A DNA stretch of 64,000 nucleotides, taken from Hyphomonas sp. CY54-11-8 (lineage in GTDB: Bacteria > Pseudomonadota > Alphaproteobacteria > Caulobacterales > Hyphomonadaceae). The notes under the pieces were generated by a model that worked only from the letters and a program-made list of their open reading frames with translations, was not told the DNA's origin and did not search any database. The DNA is taken from positions 124,001 to 188,000 of the forward strand of contig NZ_AWFD01000035.1 of NCBI RefSeq assembly GCF_000682735.1, written 5' to 3'. Positions 35,008 to 42,255 of the stretch are shown here, in pieces; position 1 is the stretch's first letter; each line of letters starts with the position of its first letter. The position numbers and the translations under genes are program-made.

Positions 35008-37563
35008 TCAGAACTTGTAGCTGAGGGTTGCCCCGTAAGTGCGGGGACGGCCAGCGAAGCGAAGGATCACGTTCGCGTTCGATGTGATCTGCTGCCAGTA
35101 ATACTCGTCCGTCAGGTTCTGGCCCCAGATCGAGAACTCCCAGCTGTCGTTCAGCGAATAGATGCCGATCGTTCCGTTCAGGACACCATACGAGTCGATA
35201 TCATAGAGCGGGTTGGCCGGGTCACCGGCTGTCGAGTCACTTTGCCAGCGGCCGCTGAGTGCGCCCCGCAAGCCCAGTTCGGTCGTGATCGGCTTGTCAT
35301 AGATCAGCGACAGGCTGGCCGTTGTTTCCGGGCTGTAGAGGAACGGATCACCTTGAATGTTCGTTGGCAGGCCGGCCGCATCAGTCGTGTCGAAGCTGCC
35401 GTATTCCGTGTGTAGCAGGGTCAGGCCACCCACAGCGGTCAGTTCTCTCGAAAGCAACCAGGTGAGCTCGGCATCGAGGCCGTAGGCTTCGCCTTCCGGA
35501 GCATTTTGAAGGCGAGCGAGCGCCCGGTAGATCGGATCCGGGAAGAATGCATTCACCTGCTTGTCCGTGTAGTCATAATAGAACACGGACGCGTTGGCCT
35601 GCATGCGTTGATCGAAGAGGCTGGCCTTCACGCCCAGCTCGTAGGCGAGGAGGTCTTCCTGCGTGGCCGGAGCGTTCTGCTCGGATTTGGACGCCGCGTT
35701 GACTGGCGTGGAGGCCGACTTGTAGCCCTGAGATACAGACGCGAAGAACAGGGTGTTCGGAAGCTTGTCTGGGGTCCAATTTGCGACAACCCGCCAGGAC
35801 ACGTTGTCTTCCTTCGTATCAGAAACGACTTCGCCAAAGGAATTGGTGGCCTGATCGTACGTGTTGCAGGAATTTTCCAGCAATGGCGCAGGCGGCGCCT
35901 GCAGCCCATACAGAAGCGTGAAGAACACCCGGTTGAACACGTTGACGTTGGGCTGCATTGAGCCGTTCACATCGCCCGAGCAACCGACATAGTCCTGATT
36001 GTCTTCGGTGTAGCGAAGGCCGGTCGTCACGGAGAGTTCCGGTGTGATCTCCCAATCCGCATTCGCAAAGATGCTCCAGGTCGTCGATTCAAAATCACCT
36101 GTATCGTAATAGGTCTGGAACGACGTCAGGAGGTCAGCCGCAGAGTAAGGCAGTCCTGATTCCGGATCGACGTTCACCAAGCTCACAAGAGGTGCAACCG
36201 AAGCCGGAAAGCCGAGCTGGGTTGGATCGACCGTCAGCAGGTAGGCTGCTGTGCTGACGAAATTGGAGTTCGCATTGTCCCGCAGCAGTGTTCGGTTGCC
36301 GTCCTTGATTTCGTCCTTGCCGTAATAACCACCAACCAGCCAGTTGACCTTTCCGGTTTCGCCTTCGAGACGAAGCTCCTGACTGAAGGATTTGATGTCA
36401 CCGCTGACGTCCTGCAGCAGGATCTGGTAGGGTACACCAGACCAGTCGAGAACCGCTTCCCGCTCAAGCTTGTTGTAGCCGGTCAGCGAGACAAGGCGCA
36501 TGTCATTGTCGAACGTGTAGCTGACACCGAGCTTCAGCGCGTCGAAGGTCGAATCTTCCTCAGTCGGTCCATCAATCCCTTGGCCAGGTCCGATATCCGC
36601 CGAGCGAAGCGCGTAAGGCGCCCAGTCCGCCTGCTCAGCACTATTGAGATTGATATTGGCGAGATAGTCGGCGAGCCCCGGTTCATTGAATGCCGATGTC
36701 GCGGTCATGTTCGCCGGATCGGTCGGAGGCGTGAAGGCAAAGCCCTGGCCGGCAATCGTGTCGGACTTGTTGATCCAGCCATTGTAGGAGAGATCGATTT
36801 CAAGGTCGTCGGTCGGCTGGATGGCCAGAGCGGCCCGGAAGCCAAGCTTGTCGATCGTGCCGCGGTCTTCGCCCCGTGTGACGGATTCCTGCCAGCCCTT
36901 GTCGCTGTTTTCGCTACGTATGGCGAAACGCGCCTGGACGTTTTCCGAAATCGGCAGGTTCACCATGCCTTCTAGGTTCCAGGTGTCATAGTTGCCGACA
37001 TCTGCAGATACACTGGCCTGGAACTCGTCGACTGGCTTGTTCGTGACCACGTTGATCAGACCAGCTGTGGTGTTCCGGCCAAAGAGCGTACCCTGTGGAC
37101 CTTTAAGGACCTCGATGCGCTCGATATCGAACATTGGTCCTGAGTTCATGAATGGATAGGGGTAGGCAACTTCGTCGACATACGTACCGACGGTCGAGGT
37201 CGCGGAGACGTTGATCGTGTTGAAGCCGATGCCGCGAAGCGTGTAGGTCGGGACGCCCTGGTAGCTTTGGGACACAGAGAAGCTCGGGACGAGGGTTTGG
37301 AGATCGTCAACATCGTTGACCCTCAGAATGTCGAGCTGTTCGCCGCCGAAGGCCTGAATAGACATCGGGACGTCATTTGCCGATTCTTCGCGGCGCTGGG
37401 CCGTCACGGTGATCGACCCGAGTTTCATGGAATTGTCCTGTTCGGCATCAGCCTCAGGCGCAGCGGTGTCGGCTTCCTGGGCGATTGCCGGCAGGTTGAT
37501 GGCGATCGCAGTCAGCGAGACGCCCAGACACACGGATTTCAAGATAGTAGTTCGACGATTCAC
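35008..37563 (-). CDS. TonB-dependent outer-membrane receptor
   Basis: An 851-residue TonB-dependent receptor with a signal ending near LPAIAQEA, a TonB-box region (MKLGSITVTAQRREES), plug motif LKGPQGTLFGRNTTAG and a barrel ending in LSYKF. Ligand unknown; the nearby acyl-CoA dehydrogenase and ligase genes hint at an organic carbon source. I place the start at a GTG (37563), preceded by GGGAGGAAATT, an excellent ribosome site. An ATG 26 codons upstream has no such site and would lengthen the signal peptide abnormally. Confidence 0.9.
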   Translation of the reverse strand: MNRRTTILKSVCLGVSLTAIAINLPAIAQEADTAAPEADAEQDNSMKLGSITVTAQRREESANDVPMSIQAFGGEQLDILRVNDVDDLQTLVPSFSVSQSYQGVPTYTLRGIGFNTINVSATSTVGTYVDEVAYPYPFMNSGPMFDIERIEVLKGPQGTLFGRNTTAGLINVVTNKPVDEFQASVSADVGNYDTWNLEGMVNLPISENVQARFAIRSENSDKGWQESVTRGEDRGTIDKLGFRAALAIQPTDDLEIDLSYNGWINKSDTIAGQGFAFTPPTDPANMTATSAFNEPGLADYLANINLNSAEQADWAPYALRSADIGPGQGIDGPTEEDSTFDALKLGVSYTFDNDMRLVSLTGYNKLEREAVLDWSGVPYQILLQDVSGDIKSFSQELRLEGETGKVNWLVGGYYGKDEIKDGNRTLLRDNANSNFVSTAAYLLTVDPTQLGFPASVAPLVSLVNVDPESGLPYSAADLLTSFQTYYDTGDFESTTWSIFANADWEITPELSVTTGLRYTEDNQDYVGCSGDVNGSMQPNVNVFNRVFFTLLYGLQAPPAPLLENSCNTYDQATNSFGEVVSDTKEDNVSWRVVANWTPDKLPNTLFFASVSQGYKSASTPVNAASKSEQNAPATQEDLLAYELGVKASLFDQRMQANASVFYYDYTDKQVNAFFPDPIYRALARLQNAPEGEAYGLDAELTWLLSRELTAVGGLTLLHTEYGSFDTTDAAGLPTNIQGDPFLYSPETTASLSLIYDKPITTELGLRGALSGRWQSDSTAGDPANPLYDIDSYGVLNGTIGIYSLNDSWEFSIWGQNLTDEYYWQQITSNANVILRFAGRPRTYGATLSYKF

Positions 37564-37634
37564 AATTTCCTCCCGATACCCCCTTAAGTGGGAGCTTGGT
37601 GGGAAAGTCCCCGGAAACGCCCTGCCGATACAAG

Positions 37635-37650
37635 CTATCAAGGTTGATAG
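37635..37650. promoter_or_regulatory. 16-base palindrome upstream of the TonB receptor
   Basis: CTATCAA-GG-TTGATAG is perfect with a two-base centre, 72 bases upstream of the receptor GTG and just after the stop of the acyl-CoA dehydrogenase gene. Size and base content fit a MarR-family site, and a MarR gene lies at 39691-40173. The stem is too AT-rich and lacks a T tract for a terminator. Confidence 0.45.
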
Positions 37651-37656
37651 GGTGAC

Positions 37657-38838
37657 CTAGAGGCGTAGCACCGCCTTGGCCATGATGTTGCGCTGAACCT
37701 CGTTGGAGCCGCCGTAGATCGATCCCGCGCGGTTGTTCAGATACTTCGCCGTCGCGACAACAAGCGCCTCGGCGCCGACCGGTTCGAAATTGGAATCGGG
37801 ATGCCAGGTGGCCGGTTCGTAGACGTTCGAATGAATGCCGGAGGCTTCGACCGCCAGCTCATCGATCCGTTGCATCATTTCTGTCCGCTGGACTTTTAGC
37901 ATGGAGGCCGCAGGCCCCGGCGGGCGCCCGGCGCTGAGCGAGGCCACGATGCGCTGTTCCGTGACCCGGATTGCGTCGAGCAGGATGGATGCCTGTTCCA
38001 GCTTGGCCACAAGGCTCGCCTCGATCAAACCATCCTTGAGTATGGTTTCGCGGAGGCGTTTCAGCCCGGCTTCCAGCCCTGCGGAGGATCCGCCGCTGCG
38101 CTCGAATTCCAGAAGGTACTTGGCGACGGTCCAGCCATCGTTTTCTTCGCCGAGCCGATTGGCCACCGGAACGCGAACGTCTTCGAAGAAAACCTGATTC
38201 AGCTCATGCTCTCCAGCCAGCGAAATGATTGGATCGACGGTGATCCCCGGCGTCTTCATTTCGAGCAGCAGGAAAGTGATGCCTTGCTGAGGCTTTCCGT
38301 CGAAACGCGTCCGGACGAGGCAGAACATCCGGTTGGCGTGATGGGCATGCGTGGTCCAGATCTTCGACCCATTGAGCACATAGTCATCGCCGTCGCGCTC
38401 GGCTTTCAACATGAGGGAGGCAAGGTCAGAGCCTGACTGTGGTTCGGAATAACCCTGGCACCAGTAATCTTCGCCAGCGAGGATACGCGGCAGATAGAAG
38501 TTTTTCTGTTCCGGCGTGCCATATCCGATGATGCAGGGGCCCACCATGTTGAGCCCCATCGGTGCCAGCGGCGGGGCACCCGCAATCGCGCTTTCCGATG
38601 CAAAGATATAGCGTTGCATCTCCGTCCAGCCGGGACCGCCATACTCCTTTGGCCAGTGCGGTGCGGCCCAGCCCTTTGCATGCAGTTTTTTCTGCCATGG
38701 AAGGGTAAATTCGGGTTCAACAAAGACGCTTGTCGCTTTTCGACCGGCTGCCACAAGGGAAGGGGTCAGGTTGTCGCGAAGGAACCCTCGCACTTGCTCG
38801 CGGAACGCGATATCTTCCTTAGATAGCTCAAGATTCAT
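37657..38838 (-). CDS. Acyl-CoA dehydrogenase family protein
   Basis: A 393-residue acyl-CoA dehydrogenase with WPKEYGGPGW, then YWCQGYSEPQSGSDLASL and VLNGSKIWTTHAHHA in the FAD domain, and the C-terminal SIYGGSNEVQRNIMAKAVL motif. It oxidises an acyl-CoA at the alpha-beta bond and passes electrons to electron-transfer flavoprotein. It is read toward the TonB receptor and may share its transcript through the 93-base gap. A LuxR-type regulator is divergent from it. Confidence 0.88.
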   Translation of the reverse strand: MNLELSKEDIAFREQVRGFLRDNLTPSLVAAGRKATSVFVEPEFTLPWQKKLHAKGWAAPHWPKEYGGPGWTEMQRYIFASESAIAGAPPLAPMGLNMVGPCIIGYGTPEQKNFYLPRILAGEDYWCQGYSEPQSGSDLASLMLKAERDGDDYVLNGSKIWTTHAHHANRMFCLVRTRFDGKPQQGITFLLLEMKTPGITVDPIISLAGEHELNQVFFEDVRVPVANRLGEENDGWTVAKYLLEFERSGGSSAGLEAGLKRLRETILKDGLIEASLVAKLEQASILLDAIRVTEQRIVASLSAGRPPGPAASMLKVQRTEMMQRIDELAVEASGIHSNVYEPATWHPDSNFEPVGAEALVVATAKYLNNRAGSIYGGSNEVQRNIMAKAVLRL

Positions 38839-38911
38839 GACGCACCTCCCTGCAAGCCGAGAGGCTAGCGACTTCAGGCCCTGTCCATCAAGCTACCAGA
38901 ACCAATAGGTT

Positions 38912-39679
38912 ATGAATTCCACATCACGCTCCGATACCGGATCCGACGAAATGACGTCAGACTTGCATGAAATGGCGGTGGAGTTGGTGAGTGCCGGGAA
39001 GCGCGCCGGGCTCCCCTATATGGCCGCAGCTGCGGATGTGAGCGACCCGTCTCCCATATCCGACTCCGATGGTCGGCCATATGCGGAAACGCTTTTCAAG
39101 TGGTTCGATCCAGATCTGGATTACTGGAATGACAGGACGTTTGCCCTGCGATCCGGATTCATCCACGCATCCCGGATTTGTTCTGAGCCGATGTATTTTG
39201 ATGGCAAATCCCTGAACAGCTGGCGCCCCAATCGGGCGCTGGAAGTGTTCAACAATAACGCTGAATACGAATTCTTTGGCGTTACCAATGCGATTGTCTG
39301 CCCTTGTTACATGCCCTTTGGCGTCATTGGGGCCATTACCTGGGTAACGAACGAGGATATTTCGGGCATCAAGAGCATATTCATGGAGCACGCGCCCAGC
39401 CTTCACCTGAAGACACTCAAATTTCTGTCAGCTTACCGGGAGATCGTTTCGCACAACAGGCTGACGGAAGTCGTGGACCTGACCCGCCGCGAGGTGCAGT
39501 GCCTGAAGTGGGCGGCGCTTGGCAAAACGGATAATGAAATCAGCAAGATTGTGGGCGTGTCTGTCCCGACTGTGCGTTTCCATCTCACCAATGCAGGTCG
39601 AAAGCTCGGCGTGTCCGGACGGGCCCAAGCCGTCCGTATAGCGACTAATATGGGATATATCGGCCGCGGCGCCCAATAA
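38912..39679 (+). CDS. LuxR-type transcriptional regulator with N-terminal sensor domain
   Basis: A 255-residue protein whose last 65 residues form a LuxR helix-turn-helix (LTRREVQCLKWAALGKTDNEISKIVGVSVPTVRFHL). The N-terminal 175 residues look like the autoinducer-binding fold of LuxR solos. The usual tryptophan/tyrosine/aspartate set that binds acyl-homoserine lactone is not clearly present, and no luxI-type synthase is in the window. It is divergent from the acyl-CoA dehydrogenase gene with 73 bases between, so it may control that gene in response to a metabolite. Confidence 0.82.
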   Translation: MNSTSRSDTGSDEMTSDLHEMAVELVSAGKRAGLPYMAAAADVSDPSPISDSDGRPYAETLFKWFDPDLDYWNDRTFALRSGFIHASRICSEPMYFDGKSLNSWRPNRALEVFNNNAEYEFFGVTNAIVCPCYMPFGVIGAITWVTNEDISGIKSIFMEHAPSLHLKTLKFLSAYREIVSHNRLTEVVDLTRREVQCLKWAALGKTDNEISKIVGVSVPTVRFHLTNAGRKLGVSGRAQAVRIATNMGYIGRGAQ

Positions 39680-39690
39680 TAGCTTGTGGC

Positions 39691-40173
39691 TTACAAGGCG
39701 TGGTTGTCGAGTTCGCCGATGTCCAGAACTGGGGCGGCTTCGATATTTTGCGCATCCAGCAAGCTGGTCACTTGCTCAAGAGAAGCGATGAGCATGGCCT
39801 GTTGCCAGTCTGGCAAGGCGTCGAACCGCGACGAAAATGTTTCGTGTAGCGGGTCCGGCGCGTTGGCCAGCGCGGCCTTGCCGGCGTCGAGCAGGCGCAA
39901 CCAGACGCGGCGTTTGTCTTCATCGCATCTGCGGCGAGAGATGAGGCCACGTGCCTCGAGCTTGTCGATCAGGCTGCTGATGGTCGCGTGTTTCAATTGG
40001 GTGGCCTCGGCGAGATAGCCCGCTGAAACTTCGGGATACTCCGTGAGTATACGCAGCACGCTCAGCTGTGACGGGTTCAATCCTGCCGTCCGGGCGAGGC
40101 GCTTTGAGGCCATCTCTGTCACGCGCTGTATCCGGCGCAGGGCAATCAGGGCGTCTTCAGATCGTTTGCTCAA
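39691..40173 (-). CDS. MarR family transcriptional regulator
   Basis: A 160-residue winged-helix regulator: LSVLRILTEYPEVSAGYLAEATQLKHATISSLIDKLEARGLISR is the recognition region and RRRCDEDKRRVWLRL the wing. MarR proteins are dimers that leave DNA when they bind an aromatic or other ligand. It starts 10 bases after the TPR-sulfotransferase stop, so the two may share a transcript. It is convergent with the LuxR-type gene. A possible target is the palindrome at 37635-37650. Confidence 0.87.
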   Translation of the reverse strand: MSKRSEDALIALRRIQRVTEMASKRLARTAGLNPSQLSVLRILTEYPEVSAGYLAEATQLKHATISSLIDKLEARGLISRRRCDEDKRRVWLRLLDAGKAALANAPDPLHETFSSRFDALPDWQQAMLIASLEQVTSLLDAQNIEAAPVLDIGELDNHAL

Positions 40174-40183
40174 TATCTTGAAC

Positions 40184-42175
40184 CTAAGCTGGCGCGAGGT
40201 CTGTCCCCAACGCGGACTTCAGAGGTTGAAGATGTGCCTCATAAGGGCGCCATTGTTCAAGCCCGCCTTTGTTAATCGGGCGCCTGACCTGTTCGGAACT
40301 CGCCGTCCGGACCGCTCTTTCCGTCTGGTGGAAGTTCACGCAGCGCTCATCGAAAGGCAGGCCGCAATAATCCAGCAAGCGGCGGACTTGTCCTTCGAGG
40401 TCATCCAGGACGTCTTCATGCTGTACGCGCAGGATGCGCCCCGGCGGAAGCACAGCGTCCCAGTGGTCCATAAGGTCGACATAGGCCCGGTAATATTCAC
40501 CGATATCTTCCAGGCTGTAGGTGAATTCCTGCCCTTCGGCGAAGAGTTGCTTGAAGCCGGACCAGCAGCAGTCCATCGGATTGCGCCGCGCATCAATGAT
40601 CTTCGCGTTGGGCAGGATCAGGTGGATCAGCCCGATATGCCTGAAATTGTTCGGCATCTTGTCGGTGAAGTAAGCGGCGTCTTGTCGGTGGATCCGGGTG
40701 TTTTCGATGTATTCCTCACCCAGGGCGCTCAGCTCCTCGGCGGTCATGTCATGGAGGATACGGGGGTAACGGTCCCGGTCGGTTATCTGGCTGCGGCCGC
40801 GCAGACGGTGGGCCAGAGAGAGAATGTTGGGCAATTCCAGCGTGCCGTCGACTTCCGGGTGAGACGCGAGGATCTGTTCGATCAGTGTCGAACCCGCGCG
40901 GGGCAGGCCGACAATGAAGATCGGATCCGGGGCGGGGCAGCCCTTTCCGCCCTGGTTTTCGAACAAGGCGGCCGAGCAGTGCGTTTTCTGCGCATTGAGC
41001 TCGGCCTGCATCTGTTCGGTCGTGTAGCGGATCGTCTGGTGTTTCAGTGCATTGCCGCTGGCATAAGCGGCAAAAGCGGCATCATAGTTCTTCTGATCCT
41101 CCCGCGCCTTGCCGAGGGCAAAGGCGATGTGGATACGCGACATGTGATCAAGGTCAGGCGAAGCGGCCTGCGCTTCCATGGCGGAGAGCTGGTCGTTGGT
41201 GAAATGATAGGTCTTCAGGTTGGCGAGCCCGTACCACGCATCACCGTGGCCGGGGGCGACTTCGGTTGCGCGCCGATAAGATGCGATGGCGTCGTCCGTG
41301 CGTCCATAGGTCTTCAGGGCATGACCGCGCGACACAAGCGTCGCGGGATCATCCGGCAGGACCTTCAAGACACGGTCGAAATACGCCAGCGCTGTTTCAT
41401 AGTCCCCAGCCTGCATGCTCTCGATGGCGTAGTGGGATTGAAAGACCGGATTGTCCGGATCGCGGGACATCAGGAAATTGGCCTGTTCCAGCGCAGCAGC
41501 GAATTTCTGCCGTTTGCGCAATACCTGGATGTAATCAAGTCGGAGCTGAATGTTTTCCGGATCCAGCTCGACCGCGCTCTCCAGAAGAAAATCGGCATCC
41601 TCCTGAACCCCGAGGCGTGAGCCGATGTCGGCGAGCAGGCGCATGCCTTCAACATGCGTGGGATTGCGCTGCAGGAAGGCACGCGCGATTTCCTCTGCCC
41701 GGAAGATACGGCCTTCATGGATGTGGTCGGTCACCGCCAGCAGTTCGCGTGGCAGGGACTGAAGCCGTTGTGCCTGGGCGAGCGCATTGTTGGCTGCGCC
41801 GGAATTGCCAGCCGCAGCGTGCAGTTCCGCCATGGCCTTCCAGCTGGCAATGAGGGACGGGTTGTAACGTGTGGCGCGCTCGAACGCTGTCAGCGCGCCG
41901 GCATTGTCCCCCAGTTTGCGCCGGAGATGACCTTCTTCCTGCCAGGCGCGGCCGTAATCCGGTGCAGCTGTTTTCAGTTCGGCGAGGCGGGCGAAGGCGT
42001 CGTCATGCCGGTTTTCATAACGTGCGCAGACCGCAGCCATATAGAGGGCGTCCCGGTGCTGTGGCTGCTGCGCCAGAACATCTGCGGCAATCTTCGATGC
42101 GGTCCGGAAGTCGCCGGACCGGATCGATATTTGCGCCTGCTGCAGGGCAGCATCTGGTGTGGCCACTTCTGTCAT
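40184..42175 (-). CDS. TPR-repeat sulfotransferase
   Basis: A 663-residue two-part protein. Residues about 1-370 are tetratricopeptide repeats (for example GDYETALAYFDRVLKVLPDDPATL and TDDAIASYRRATEVAPGHGDAW). Residues about 405-640 are a PAPS-dependent sulfotransferase domain with the 5'-phosphosulfate loop FIVGLPRAGSTLIEQIL and the 3'-phosphate region DARRNPMDCCWS. No signal peptide is seen. Bacterial TPR-sulfotransferases of this size modify small molecules, lipids or protein tyrosines; target unknown. It is followed by the MarR gene. Confidence 0.85.
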   Translation of the reverse strand: MTEVATPDAALQQAQISIRSGDFRTASKIAADVLAQQPQHRDALYMAAVCARYENRHDDAFARLAELKTAAPDYGRAWQEEGHLRRKLGDNAGALTAFERATRYNPSLIASWKAMAELHAAAGNSGAANNALAQAQRLQSLPRELLAVTDHIHEGRIFRAEEIARAFLQRNPTHVEGMRLLADIGSRLGVQEDADFLLESAVELDPENIQLRLDYIQVLRKRQKFAAALEQANFLMSRDPDNPVFQSHYAIESMQAGDYETALAYFDRVLKVLPDDPATLVSRGHALKTYGRTDDAIASYRRATEVAPGHGDAWYGLANLKTYHFTNDQLSAMEAQAASPDLDHMSRIHIAFALGKAREDQKNYDAAFAAYASGNALKHQTIRYTTEQMQAELNAQKTHCSAALFENQGGKGCPAPDPIFIVGLPRAGSTLIEQILASHPEVDGTLELPNILSLAHRLRGRSQITDRDRYPRILHDMTAEELSALGEEYIENTRIHRQDAAYFTDKMPNNFRHIGLIHLILPNAKIIDARRNPMDCCWSGFKQLFAEGQEFTYSLEDIGEYYRAYVDLMDHWDAVLPPGRILRVQHEDVLDDLEGQVRRLLDYCGLPFDERCVNFHQTERAVRTASSEQVRRPINKGGLEQWRPYEAHLQPLKSALGTDLAPA

Positions 42176-42193
42176 CGCGTCTGGGTATTCCTC

Positions 42194-42230
42194 AATAAGA
42201 AAACAGCGCCCTGAACCTGTCAGGGCGCTG
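42194..42230 (-). terminator. Rho-independent terminator of the TonB receptor at 42256
   Basis: CAGCGCCCTGA (42204-42214) and TCAGGGCGCTG (42220-42230) form a perfect 11-bp stem with a five-base loop. On the minus strand it is followed by TTTTCTTATT. It lies 25 bases after the receptor stop codon and just before the TPR-sulfotransferase start. Confidence 0.85.
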
Positions 42231-42255
42231 CTTCAGGTTCAAGTCTCGGGCTGTC

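Noticed and set aside
39683..39697. CTTGT-N5-ACAAG at the convergent LuxR/MarR stop codons, as another stop-in-loop hairpin
   Set aside because: The stem is only five base pairs and lacks a T tract; chance is likely.
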